Shown here one piece after another: positions 55,912-64,000 of a stretch of 64,000 bases of DNA (position 1 is the stretch's first letter; each line of letters opens with the position of its first letter). A program made the position numbers and the translations under genes. The DNA comes from Chryseosolibacter histidinae (lineage in GTDB: Bacteria > Bacteroidota > Bacteroidia > Cytophagales > Cyclobacteriaceae): contig NZ_JAHESF010000014.1 of the NCBI RefSeq assembly GCF_018598225.1, positions 124,001-188,000 of the forward strand. Reading direction: 5' to 3'. Below the pieces are notes generated by a model. That model did no database searches. It was not told the origin of the DNA and worked only from the letters and a program-made list of their open reading frames with translations.

Positions 55912-56487
55912 TTGTCTGTTTCTACTTTCACTGATAGCGAATTACTGCAGGCTATTCAACAGAACGATGAAAAAGCTTTTGCCGAGCTATTCAGACGTTA
56001 CTGGAAGAAGGTTCATCATTTGACTTACAAAAGCGTACGCTCGGAAGAAGCCGCACAAGAAATAGTGCAGGATCTTTTTATATCGCTTTGGAATAAGCGC
56101 GCGTCCCTGGCCATTCATCATTTACCTTCGTATCTGTATTCGGCAGTAAAAAACAGGGCGTTGAATTACATTGCGTCGCAAACAACGCAAAAAAAGCATT
56201 GGGACTACTATAAGCGTTTCATCCCGGTGCAGGATGTTGTCACGGAAAACGACGTTGAGGTAAATGAGCTCCTGGGCGCCATTGAAAATGAGATCGAGCA
56301 CCTTCCCGAAAAAACAAAAAAAGTTTTCAAGCTCAATATATTGGAGGGGCATTCCATTACTGACATCGCCCACACCTTAAATCTTTCCGAAAAAGCCATT
56401 CAATATCACCTCACCCAATCGATAAAAAAGGTTCGGTTTCATTTGAAGAACTTCATACTGGTTCTTTTGCTGGCCTGCTTGGGGTAG
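55912..56487 (+). CDS. ECF RNA polymerase sigma-70 factor, SusCD-linked
   Basis: This 191-residue protein has sigma region 2 (AFAELFRRYWKKVHHLTYKSV, EEAAQEIVQDLFISLWNKR) and region 4 (LPEKTKKVFKLNILEGHSITDIAHTLNLSEKAIQYHLTQSIKKVR). It ends in a hydrophobic tail LVLLLACLG, seen in many Bacteroidota ECF factors and perhaps used for membrane contact with FecR. The start is TTG at 55912; there is no ATG before region 2. It probably drives the SusCD locus when FecR releases it. Confidence 0.92.
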   Translation: MSVSTFTDSELLQAIQQNDEKAFAELFRRYWKKVHHLTYKSVRSEEAAQEIVQDLFISLWNKRASLAIHHLPSYLYSAVKNRALNYIASQTTQKKHWDYYKRFIPVQDVVTENDVEVNELLGAIENEIEHLPEKTKKVFKLNILEGHSITDIAHTLNLSEKAIQYHLTQSIKKVRFHLKNFILVLLLACLG

Positions 56488-56775
56488 CAACTAAAATGTA
56501 TCATCTGTTCTGTCTGAACAAGCTGAACTCCCTTCTTTCCCTGTGACAAAGCAGATCCGCAATCGCTGCGGCACCTGATCTCATTTAACAGTTATTAACT
56601 ATGAATAACACAATTTCCACTGCGATCATTCTGTATTTTTAGTAATGGAATAACATTATCAAAAGAAAACAGGCCTTGCATTTTTCCAGCTGCAATAGTT
56701 TTTCAGTGCATCGTGGTAAAAGGTTGATCTGTGTTTGTAAATGAATGAGGGGATGTAGAAAAATAACTGTAAACA

Positions 56776-58035
56776 ATGGACGGTAAAAAAATTAAAAAAC
56801 TTGACTCGGCTTTGGTTCATGCGTCCGGAAAGATCCGTGTACTCAAAGCGCTTGAATGGCCATTGGACTCGGAAAAGATTTTCCTGGATAACTGGCGCAG
56901 AGGAAACTTACGCCTGCCAGAGGTTACGTTGCAACGACAGGATCTGACGTCGAGTATTACCAGCCTTGAAGCGATCGTAGCTTGTTGTGACAAGAATCAG
57001 GCAGTCGAGAAATTCCTGGCCGATACCGCGCAAAGCTATGCCGATTGTGCCCACATGTTAAGCCATATCGGAACGCCCGAATTTACGCGCTATTCCACCA
57101 AAATATACGGACGTCCTGATACGGTTTATAAACTTCAGGGCCAAAGCCCTGTTGACGGCGCCATCTTCTTCTTAAACGTCACTGATAAACTTATCGGAAA
57201 TGCAGACTTCCCACCGGCCATCAGCGATATTTCTGCGACAGCCTTCGCGGGATGGCTAAAAGCAGAAGTGGACGAATTTTTCGAAAAGGATTGTGTGGAA
57301 GTCGTGCTCGATCCGAACCTGGCGTCAAAGGCTCTTGCAGGCGCAACCCGCATCCGCCTTCGGGGCAGCGCCCTATTTTCATCACAAGACAATCAGCTGC
57401 TCTATCATGAAGCCTTTATACACACAGCAACGCTATTGAATGGAAAGAAACAGTCGAACCTGAGATCGCTCGGTTTGGGGGCACCCAGAACAACCCGCAC
57501 ACAGGAAGGACTGGCTGTTATGGCCGAGATCCTCACAAACGCCATAGACATCACGCGACTCCGCAGGATCGCTTTACGCGTAATCGCCGTGAAGAAAGCG
57601 CTTGACGGTGCCGACTTTGTGGAAATTTTTAAGTTCTTCCTCGATGCCGGTCAGCCTCCGGAAGAATCTGTTCGGTCAGCGCAACGCATTTTCAGGGGTG
57701 GCGATGTGAGAGGCGGGGTTGTTTTCACCAAAGATTCCGTTTACCTCGAAGGGCTTCTTGAAGTGCACACCTTCATGCGTGTGGCCATAAGAGATAACCG
57801 CCCTGGTTTAATCCGAAACCTCTTCGCCGGAAGGTTAACGATGGGTGACGCGCTTCGGCTTGATCCGTTCTTCCGGACAGGATGGCTTCAGCAACCTCTA
57901 TATGTTCCGGTATGGGCATCGGACATGACCAAACTTGCCGCCGCCATTAGTTTTGCTGTATACCTGAGCAATATAAAACTGGAAAAAGTATACCTGGAGC
58001 GCGCTATCGAATTTGAAGATGAAGTACACATTTGA
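56776..58035 (+). CDS. QEGLA/DUF1704 (MATCAP-like) metallopeptidase
   Basis: This 419-residue protein has no signal peptide. It carries HEAFIH at residues 211-216, an HExxxH zinc motif, and TQEGLA at 242-247, the signature of DUF1704, often labelled 'flavohemoglobin expression-modulating QEGLA motif protein'. Eukaryotic relatives (MATCAP1) are carboxypeptidases that remove the last tyrosine of tubulin; the bacterial substrates are unknown. The glutamate of QEGLA is the likely third zinc ligand. Downstream genes on the same strand are small secreted proteins with no evident link. Confidence 0.85.
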   Translation: MDGKKIKKLDSALVHASGKIRVLKALEWPLDSEKIFLDNWRRGNLRLPEVTLQRQDLTSSITSLEAIVACCDKNQAVEKFLADTAQSYADCAHMLSHIGTPEFTRYSTKIYGRPDTVYKLQGQSPVDGAIFFLNVTDKLIGNADFPPAISDISATAFAGWLKAEVDEFFEKDCVEVVLDPNLASKALAGATRIRLRGSALFSSQDNQLLYHEAFIHTATLLNGKKQSNLRSLGLGAPRTTRTQEGLAVMAEILTNAIDITRLRRIALRVIAVKKALDGADFVEIFKFFLDAGQPPEESVRSAQRIFRGGDVRGGVVFTKDSVYLEGLLEVHTFMRVAIRDNRPGLIRNLFAGRLTMGDALRLDPFFRTGWLQQPLYVPVWASDMTKLAAAISFAVYLSNIKLEKVYLERAIEFEDEVHI

Positions 58036-58105
58036 ACCGTGCAGCTTGGAAAAAACTCCTGCTGAGATCAGATGGAATTGAGCTATCGCGAATATGACAA
58101 CTGAA

Positions 58106-58630
58106 ATGAAGACTCGTCCAACAAAAAAGATCATGAGAACATTACTTGCATTTATCATCACCGGTATGGTGGCTGCTGCATGCGCCGTTGATGCCCAAAA
58201 GAAAATTGAAAAAGAAAACATTGCCGTGATACAGAAATATATCGAGGCCGTGCAAAAAAAGGACACACAAACGATGAGCGATCTGCTCGCCGATAATTAT
58301 ATCGGATATGGTCCCTCGTTTTCAGACTCCACCAATAAGCAACAGGCCATTGCCAGCTGGAAAGAGGCAGCAGAAAATCTTTATGACAAAATTGAATACA
58401 CACGCACGGTAAACATTGCGGCGGACGTAACAGACGGTCCGAACCCGGGGAATTTTGTTTCTGACTGGGCCAGTCTCAAGATCACTTATAAAGACGGACG
58501 CGGGCCGGTGTATCTGAACATGAACGCGATTTACCGGATCGAAAATGGAAAAATTACCCTGAGCCGCACTTTCTACAATGAAGCAGACGTTTTGCGGCAG
58601 CTTGGATACAAATTTATCACCAACAACTAA
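58106..58630 (+). CDS. Secreted NTF2-like (SnoaL-type) protein
   Basis: This protein of about 174 residues has an N-terminal signal region (MRTLLAFIITGMVAAACAVDAQ); the ATG could be 58094, 58106 or 58133, and the last gives the shortest signal. The rest is an NTF2-like fold: KENIAVIQKYIEAVQKKDTQTMSDLLADNYIGYG, ASWKEAAENLYDKIEY, and strands ending INGKITLSR-like IENGKITLSRTFYNEADVL. The family holds many ligand-binding or unassigned enzymes. It is 11 bases before the glycine-zipper protein gene, probably in one operon. Confidence 0.8.
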   Translation: MKTRPTKKIMRTLLAFIITGMVAAACAVDAQKKIEKENIAVIQKYIEAVQKKDTQTMSDLLADNYIGYGPSFSDSTNKQQAIASWKEAAENLYDKIEYTRTVNIAADVTDGPNPGNFVSDWASLKITYKDGRGPVYLNMNAIYRIENGKITLSRTFYNEADVLRQLGYKFITNN

Positions 58631-58641
58631 CTCAGGACGTT

Positions 58642-59145
58642 ATGAAAATGATACTCATCATAGGCATGATGCTGTTTTGCACCATGGGCTACGCACAAAC
58701 TGCCAAGCCAGCCACCACTACCTTTGCTAAAAATCTGGGCCTCTATGTGTTCCCCACCAAAAATCAGGATCAGGCAACACAGGAAAAAGATGACGCGGAC
58801 TGCTATCGTTGGGCGGTACAGGAATCCGGCATCGATCCGTTGAATCCCCCAAAAGTGGAAGCAGAGAAAGTGGATACATCTCCTGACGGAACCGCCGTGG
58901 TCGGTGCAGCAAAAGGAGCTGCCGCAGGCGTGGCGATCGGCGCCATTGCCGGTGACGCCGGAAAAGGTGCCGCTATTGGAGCTGTAGCGGGTGGCCTCGC
59001 AGGGCGAAGAGCAAAGAAAACCAATGAGGCACAACAGCAGGAAAAAAACAATGAGGCTGCCGCGCAACAAAAAACCGCCATTAGTGAAAGCTTTAAGAAA
59101 GCATTTTCGGTTTGTCTTGAAGGGAAAGGTTATACGGTAAAGTAA
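58642..59145 (+). CDS. Secreted glycine-zipper protein
   Basis: This 167-residue protein has a signal peptide (MKMILIIGMMLFCTMGYAQ). A soluble segment with DADCYRWAVQESGIDPLNPP is followed by a glycine zipper at about residues 90-118 (AAKGAAAGVAIGAIAGDAGKGAAIGAVAGGLAGRRA; regular GxxxG spacing). The tail is Gln/Asn/Lys-rich, with a last Cys-bearing segment AFSVCLEGKGYTV. Glycine-zipper helices insert in or cross the outer membrane in related proteins; the role here is unknown. Two cysteines could form a disulfide. Confidence 0.8.
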   Translation: MKMILIIGMMLFCTMGYAQTAKPATTTFAKNLGLYVFPTKNQDQATQEKDDADCYRWAVQESGIDPLNPPKVEAEKVDTSPDGTAVVGAAKGAAAGVAIGAIAGDAGKGAAIGAVAGGLAGRRAKKTNEAQQQEKNNEAAAQQKTAISESFKKAFSVCLEGKGYTVK

Positions 59146-59186
59146 GAAGTATCTCATGCTTGCAGAACGCAGGCAGCTGAACTTTT

Positions 59187-60470
59187 ATGCAATACATCCT
59201 GATATTCACATGGCTCACACTCTTCTCTTTTCTCGTCAGGGCACAAGATCAAACAACAAGCACCAGTGATACCGCATGCGTCCAAAGAGATCTGAGTGAT
59301 CTCATCCGGGGCATAATGAACAAACCCCCAAAGGCGGGCGACAATACCGGGTCTTTTTTTTTGATCCCGATTATTGGATCTAGTCCTGCCACGGGGTTCA
59401 TGGTGGGCGTTGGCCTCCAGTATGGTTTCAAAATGCCCGGCGCCGGTACCCGCTTTTCGATGGTGTCGGGAAGCGTTCAGTTCACCTCAAAAAACCAAAA
59501 GATCTTTCTGCTGAAAAATAACATCTACACAAAAAACAATAACATTTTCTTTACCGGCGATTGGCGGTACCTCATCTTCTCACAAGCCACTTACGGATTG
59601 GGCACGAATGCTCCCGAGGGAGGGATCCTGGAATATCAATACAACCTGAGCGGAGTCGAGACCTCCAGAGATTCCCTGGCCCAGCCATTGGATTTTAATT
59701 TCATCCGGTTATACCAGTCGGCATCATTCAGGATCCTGAAACGTCACGAAGGATTTTACCTGGGCGTGGGATACTGTCTCGACCGCTATACCAAAATTGT
59801 GGATGAAAAGTTACGACTCTCCCCTGGCGACTCCCTGATCACAAGTCACTATGCGTATAGTCAGCATTATGGATTCAACACCGATCATTACTCCTTATCG
59901 ACCTTCAATCTGAATTTTATCTGGGATACACGCGACAACATGATCAATCCGTATTCAGGTCACTACCTGATGGTCACATGGCGGGGTGGTCCGAGATTCC
60001 TGGGCAATAAAAATCCATCCAGCTTTGTACACCTGGAGTGGCGAAGTTTTCATCGCCTGTCACCTAAAAACCCGAGGCATCTGATCGCGTTCTGGCTGAT
60101 GGGTGAGTTCACGCCCGAAGGCAAATTCCCCTACATGGCACTGCCTGCTACAGCCTATGATCAGCGAAGCCGGAGCGCGCGTGGTTATTCACAGGGTCGC
60201 TTTCGCGGAAATAATCTTGTATATGGCGAAGCGGAATATCGTTTTCCCATCTCCCCTTGCGGAGGAATTCTGGGAGGCGTATTGTTTGTAAATGCAACTA
60301 CCGCCAGTAACAAGGCACAATCGCTCTCGTTATTCCAATCCGTAAAACCTGCCTATGGCCTGGGTGTGCGCTTAATGGTAGACAAAGCCACACGAACAAA
60401 CCTTGCGATTGATTTCGGGTTTGGCGATCAATCATCCGGGTTTTACCTGGCCGCTACAGAGACCTTTTAA
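59187..60470 (+). CDS. Outer-membrane beta-barrel protein, BamA/Omp85-like
   Basis: This 427-residue protein has a signal peptide (MQYILIFTWLTLFSFLVRAQ) and then alternating strands of a barrel to the C-terminal aromatic residue (AATETF). Marks of Omp85-type 'surface antigen' barrels are FIWDTRDNMINPYSGHYLMVTWRGGP and the ARGYSQGRFRGNN segment (the RGF/RGY-like loop). There are no POTRA domains, so it resembles short BamA/TamA-related proteins common in Bacteroidota. The transported or bound partner is unknown. Confidence 0.83.
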   Translation: MQYILIFTWLTLFSFLVRAQDQTTSTSDTACVQRDLSDLIRGIMNKPPKAGDNTGSFFLIPIIGSSPATGFMVGVGLQYGFKMPGAGTRFSMVSGSVQFTSKNQKIFLLKNNIYTKNNNIFFTGDWRYLIFSQATYGLGTNAPEGGILEYQYNLSGVETSRDSLAQPLDFNFIRLYQSASFRILKRHEGFYLGVGYCLDRYTKIVDEKLRLSPGDSLITSHYAYSQHYGFNTDHYSLSTFNLNFIWDTRDNMINPYSGHYLMVTWRGGPRFLGNKNPSSFVHLEWRSFHRLSPKNPRHLIAFWLMGEFTPEGKFPYMALPATAYDQRSRSARGYSQGRFRGNNLVYGEAEYRFPISPCGGILGGVLFVNATTASNKAQSLSLFQSVKPAYGLGVRLMVDKATRTNLAIDFGFGDQSSGFYLAATETF

Positions 60471-60482
60471 ACGCTGATTGTG

Positions 60483-60525
60483 CAGGATAACAGGATTAAC
60501 AGGATAACAGGATCAACAGGATTAA
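60483..60525. repeat. Tandem 8/9-base repeat, word CAGGATAA / CAGGATTAA
   Basis: Five consecutive units: CAGGATAA, CAGGATTAA, CAGGATAA, CAGGATCAA, CAGGATTAA. It lies just after the beta-barrel gene. The period differs from the heptad arrays. Confidence 0.85.
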
Positions 60526-60638
60526 AGACTGTCGTCGATACCGGATGTGGCAATAATCCACAAAAGAAAGGTATGCGGATTATTACTCAAAAAATTGAAA
60601 AAAGCATGGTTAGTTTCTGGAAGTAGGAAAAGCCCTCT

Positions 60639-61361
60639 CTATTTTATCGCCCCAAAAGCCGCAAAGCATGAGTTCTTATGCAAAACATCTATCTGGCTAA
60701 ATCCTACTTTCCCGAGCAACGCAAGCTGGTAATTCAAAGAACGGGGAGTGTCTTCATAACGTACATAGGCCCATACTTTCTCCCGGTACTCAACACCGCC
60801 CAGCGACTCTAAATAACTGGTGTATTTATCTTCAAACAACTTGTTGATAGCCTCGGAATGATGGCAAATGAAGTCAGATACCCAAAAGCTGCCGCCCGGT
60901 TTCAATGCTTTGTAAATTTTATTGAACATCAGTTCCCAATCGTCGTCATCGCGCAGGTGATGCAGTGTAGCCGCGGCAAGAATAATATCAAAGCGATCTG
61001 CTTCCAAGTTGAGGTTTCGCATATCACCCTGGATCAACGTAACCTTTCCCGTTGTCTGCGGCGCTACTCTTTCTTCAGCCTTTTGCAACATCGGAAGACT
61101 CAGGTCATTCAGCACGCAATTGAGATCTGGGATCTTACTCAACATTTTCAGTGTGTAATTACCGGCACCACATCCGATGTCCAGCAATTCCTTAGCCTGT
61201 GGGTTAGCATACCGTGCTGCTTCGGTGCACAGCTCCATTGTCAACGGTGCATCTATTGTGGTTTGTTGTCCCGTCTGAAGATTGGAAAAACGTTCGGTAT
61301 CCTTATCAAATCTTTCCCTGATCTCCTCGTTGGTCGCCTTGTTAGAATAATCTGCTTTCAT
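60639..61361 (-). CDS. Class I SAM-dependent methyltransferase
   Basis: This protein of about 240 residues has SAM motif I ELLDIGCGAGNYTLKML, then LNDLSLPMLQKAEER, VTLIQGDMRNLNL and FDIILAAATLHHL, ending in a beta-strand with FSQIDVLHKNSCFAAFGA. It methylates a small molecule or lipid that cannot be named. ATG 61361 is chosen; the upstream 71 codons of the open frame have no family similarity. It is divergent from the alpha/beta hydrolase gene. Confidence 0.9.
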   Translation of the reverse strand: MKADYSNKATNEEIRERFDKDTERFSNLQTGQQTTIDAPLTMELCTEAARYANPQAKELLDIGCGAGNYTLKMLSKIPDLNCVLNDLSLPMLQKAEERVAPQTTGKVTLIQGDMRNLNLEADRFDIILAAATLHHLRDDDDWELMFNKIYKALKPGGSFWVSDFICHHSEAINKLFEDKYTSYLESLGGVEYREKVWAYVRYEDTPRSLNYQLALLGKVGFSQIDVLHKNSCFAAFGAIK

Positions 61362-61575
61362 CTTCCGATTTTTTTTATTTATCAAACTTATCAATTTTTG
61401 CGGGGTAATCCACCGCTGGCGGACCAATCGCCTACCCGAATGATTGTTCGTTAGATTCACCCTCCGGGAGACTTGCTTCACTTGCGGCAATTTTGCACCT
61501 TTGATATGAGCCCATTGGGAAGGAGTTTTTCTTTCCGCGGGCTTTTTTGTTTTCTTCTCCGCTAAACAGGGCAAT

Positions 61576-62877
61576 ATGTTAAGACAAGCAGTTATAGTAA
61601 TTCACGGTATCGGTGAGCAAAAACCCATGAGCACACTGCGCGGTTTCGTGGACTCCGTGAGCGACTACAGGAACCAGGAAGACTGGATCCAGGTGTACAA
61701 TATTCCGGATACTTTCTCGGGCAGCTATGAATTGCGGCAGCTTACAATGTACAAAGGAAAGGAGCTTCGTACTGATTTCTTTGAGTATTACTGGGCATAC
61801 AATATGCGTGGAACAAAGCTGTCGTCGGTGTGGACCTGGTTGGTGCAGTTGATGTTCCGCAAACCAAAAAATATTCCAGGGAGGATCAGGTGGCTCTACG
61901 GCCTGTTGTGGCTGATCGCTGTTGGCTACATAGTGGTATTGATCACCGGCGTCCTCAACTGGTTTCAGCAACTGGAATGGACACAGCTCCCGATGGTCGT
62001 GCTGGCAGGGAACGCGGTTCTCAACATCTTCGCATTTGTGCTTACGGCTTTCCTGGGCGACGCAGCGCGTTATACATACGCATCACCCGAAAACATCGAG
62101 GAACGCGGCAAGATCCGTAAAGGAGGAATAGACTTGTTGCATCAGCTTCATGTGTCAAAAAAGTACACCAGGATTGTACTGGTGGGGCACAGCTTAGGAA
62201 GCATGATCGCTTACGACATGCTGAAACATTATTGGTCTCAGGTGTACAAGGACTACGAGGTTCGACCGGATTACCTGAGAAAACAGATGGACCAATACAA
62301 CGAAAAAAGTGTAGCCGGATTTTCCATGAAGAATGACGCGGAAGTTGCAGCATACATGAAGCTGCAGAGCCTGTTGTTTTCTGAACAGCGCAAGCGCGGA
62401 AACCCATGGCTCGTAACAGACCTTATAACATTAGGCAGCCCGTTGGCGCATGGTGAATTGCTGATGGCAGAAACCAAAGAGATGTTTAAGGAACGGAAAC
62501 GTGAAAGAGAACTGCCGTCCAATCCACCACAACAAGAGAAAAACAAAACCATCAGCTACTCACAACCTTTCTCGCGGGATCCTGATAGCACGGTCCGTGA
62601 TACACCTATGGAAATCATCCACCATGCGGGCCACTTTGCTTTCACGCGATGGCACAACCTGTATTACAAACGCGATTACGTGGGCGGCCCGGCACGCGAG
62701 ATCTTTGGCGCCGGTATGCTGGATAAACAATTGACTTCAACATCATGGAAAGACAGCCTGCCATTCCTCATGCACACCAACTATTGGGCGAATCCAAAGA
62801 AATCTAAAACGGCGGCTGCCGAAAGCATAGCGTACCTGAAGAAGGTCATTTTGGAAATGACAAAACCGGAACAATAA
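61576..62877 (+). CDS. Membrane alpha/beta hydrolase (lipase-like)
   Basis: This 433-residue protein starts AVIVIHGIGEQKP, the first strand and oxyanion region of lipase-like hydrolases. Two hydrophobic segments (about 113-132 and 140-160) sit inside the fold before the nucleophile elbow LVGHSLGS (about residue 210). A third marker, DLITLGSPLAHGE, follows, and HHAGHFAFTRW supplies candidate histidines. The insertion of membrane helices between the first strand and the elbow is unusual and suggests membrane anchoring near lipid substrates. Substrate unknown. Confidence 0.75.
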   Translation: MLRQAVIVIHGIGEQKPMSTLRGFVDSVSDYRNQEDWIQVYNIPDTFSGSYELRQLTMYKGKELRTDFFEYYWAYNMRGTKLSSVWTWLVQLMFRKPKNIPGRIRWLYGLLWLIAVGYIVVLITGVLNWFQQLEWTQLPMVVLAGNAVLNIFAFVLTAFLGDAARYTYASPENIEERGKIRKGGIDLLHQLHVSKKYTRIVLVGHSLGSMIAYDMLKHYWSQVYKDYEVRPDYLRKQMDQYNEKSVAGFSMKNDAEVAAYMKLQSLLFSEQRKRGNPWLVTDLITLGSPLAHGELLMAETKEMFKERKRERELPSNPPQQEKNKTISYSQPFSRDPDSTVRDTPMEIIHHAGHFAFTRWHNLYYKRDYVGGPAREIFGAGMLDKQLTSTSWKDSLPFLMHTNYWANPKKSKTAAAESIAYLKKVILEMTKPEQ

Positions 62878-62903
62878 CCATTTTTCTCCTGGAAATATCA
62901 CCA

Positions 62904-62938
62904 TGCTCCGGCTGCTCACCACCGGTGCATTTTTTTTT
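62904..62938 (+). terminator. Terminator after the alpha/beta hydrolase gene
   Basis: TGCTCCGG (62904-62911) pairs with CCGGTGCA (62922-62929), one mismatch, followed by a run of nine Ts. It starts 27 bases after the stop codon. Confidence 0.75.
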
Positions 62939-63006
62939 GCGTTGCTCCTATCTGTCGATTGCATTTAAGATGAATGATCCTATTTTAGTAAAAATTCTGA
63001 TCTACT

Positions 63007-64000
63007 ATGCAGCGACTTCTCCTTCCATTCATCATCCTGATCGTTGCCAGTGCCTTTTTGAGCGCGGCATGTATTCGTAAACAAGATGACTCCGATAACA
63101 ACATCACTGAATCACGTGACACCAGCATCACTGAATCAGGTGATCGCGCGGTCACTGATCCGCCTGAAGCAAAAAAGAATAAACCCATCTTAACCGGCGC
63201 AGACCAGCCCGAGCTGTATGTGCCCTATCTGAAAGGCAAAAGAGTAGCCATGCTGGCAAACCAAACTTCCATTATCGGCAAACGGCACCTGGTGGACAGC
63301 CTGAAAACCCTGGGCGTAAACATCGTCAAGGTATTCGGCCCCGAGCACGGATTCCGTGGTCAGGCCAGCGCAGGTGTTCACGTAGCGGATGAGGTAGACC
63401 CGACCTCAGGCATCAAGGTGATCTCGCTGTATGGCGCCAAGAACAAACCCTCTAATGAAGATCTCGCCGATGTTGATGTGGTGTTGTACGATCTCCAGGA
63501 TGTAGGTTGCCGCTTCTACACCAACATTAACGCACTCGTAAGGCTGATGGAAGCCTGCCAGGAAAACAACAAGGAGCTGTTGATCCTCGACCGGCCCAAT
63601 CCTAACGGATACCTGATCGATGGCCCCATCCTCGACATGAAATACAAGTCGGGCATCGGCATGTTTCCCATCCCCATGTCGCATGGTCTTACCGTTGCAG
63701 AGTTTGCCCAGATGGCCAACGGTGAAGGCTGGCTTACGAACAAGGCCAAATGCAAACTGAAGATCATCACCAATGCCAACTATGAGCACGACATGCCCTA
63801 TACCCTGCCCGTGCCGCCCTCGCCTAACCTGAGCACGCAACAAGGCATTATGCTGTACCCGTCAACCTGTATGTTCGAAGGTGTTTACGTGAACCACGGC
63901 CGCGGAACGCACTATGGGTTTACCCTGCTCGGCAGCCCGGCGTACAAAGGCATCTACGCCTTCTCGTACACACCCACCAGCATCAAAGGTATGGCCGAGT
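63007..64000 (+). CDS. DUF1343 lipoprotein, NamZ-like exo-beta-N-acetylmuramidase, partial
   Basis: The frame runs from ATG 63007 to the window edge, so the C-terminus is missing (331 codons seen). It starts with a lipoprotein signal (MQRLLLPFIILIVASAF, Cys in SAAC). Family marks are VAMLANQTSIIG, VFGPEHGFRGQASAG, VVLYDLQDVGCRFYTNI, LILDRPNPNG, PMSHGLTVAEFAQ and LPVPPSPNLSTQQGIMLYPS, with FEGVYVNHGRGT near the edge. NamZ enzymes cleave terminal N-acetylmuramic acid from cell-wall fragments, so a role in peptidoglycan recycling is likely. A short repeated segment (SITES) follows the lipid anchor. Confidence 0.93.
   Translation, partial: MQRLLLPFIILIVASAFLSAACIRKQDDSDNNITESRDTSITESGDRAVTDPPEAKKNKPILTGADQPELYVPYLKGKRVAMLANQTSIIGKRHLVDSLKTLGVNIVKVFGPEHGFRGQASAGVHVADEVDPTSGIKVISLYGAKNKPSNEDLADVDVVLYDLQDVGCRFYTNINALVRLMEACQENNKELLILDRPNPNGYLIDGPILDMKYKSGIGMFPIPMSHGLTVAEFAQMANGEGWLTNKAKCKLKIITNANYEHDMPYTLPVPPSPNLSTQQGIMLYPSTCMFEGVYVNHGRGTHYGFTLLGSPAYKGIYAFSYTPTSIKGMAE

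Noticed and set aside
62985-63188. 67-codon minus-strand frame
   Set aside because: Antisense to the signal peptide and linker of the DUF1343 gene.

Overview
The window comes from a Bacteroidota chromosome, most likely a member of the Cytophagales. The evidence is a SusC/SusD pair with its own FecR/ECF-sigma regulators, a large secreted protein ending in a gliding-motility/type IX secretion C-terminal domain, many lipoproteins and signal peptides, and several promoters of the Bacteroidota type (TTTG, about 19-20 bases, TAnnTTTG). The genus is inference only; no rRNA or other marker gene is present.

Layout. 1-1401: a membrane metalloprotease (cut by the left edge) and a HAD phosphatase. 1623-2431: a two-gene toxin-antitoxin-like pair (Panacea domain plus RelE/ParE-like). 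2598-4922: a RibD-like reductase, a DGPF/YCII protein and an ECF42-type sigma factor. 5083-7817: a membrane protein and an amino-acid permease. 7872: a CAU tRNA. 8023-8786: an ART-like protein with a 57-residue partner gene. 9195-13949: a 2H phosphoesterase, a secreted protein, a haem-containing dehydrogenase-like lipoprotein and a GH5-like glycosidase. 14625-19404: an SDR, then a glycosyltransferase / UDP-galactopyranose mutase / GH1-like operon. 19702-26427: a DUF4142 lipoprotein, a stand-alone ATP-dependent DNA ligase, a 7TM-DISM receptor without an output domain, and the gliding-motility-type protein. 26482-30633: the conserved divergent YbbP-YbbA / TesA group. 32232: tRNA-Ser(CGA), followed by a duplicated tRNA 3' end, a nucleoside-phosphorylase-domain protein and a CHASE2 relic, which together look like an eroded integration site. 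34976-44704: small secreted proteins, a GH29 fucosidase, an AraC/GlxA regulator facing a PEP-mutase/ICL-family protein and an SDR, and a quinone oxidoreductase downstream of an SRPBCC/ArsR pair with an evident operator. 44857-56487: a polysaccharide utilisation locus (two-domain esterase, GH95, SusD, frameshifted SusC, FecR, divergent ECF sigma). 56776-64000: a QEGLA/DUF1704 metallopeptidase, small secreted proteins, an outer-membrane beta-barrel, a methyltransferase, a membrane alpha/beta hydrolase and a NamZ-like DUF1343 lipoprotein cut by the right edge.

The most unexpected feature is not a gene. Six intergenic gaps carry arrays of degenerate 7-base units (words such as AAAGTTT, CAACTGG, GTACGAN, AGATGAG). 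In five of the six gaps the units form two arms in opposite orientation around a short core. They sit tight against gene ends and supply the last codons of at least one gene. Two different words alternate in the same 7-base register at 15702-15838, which suggests one family with a conserved period and a drifting word. Two genes (SusC, SRPBCC) each carry a single-base deletion that could be real or a sequencing error.
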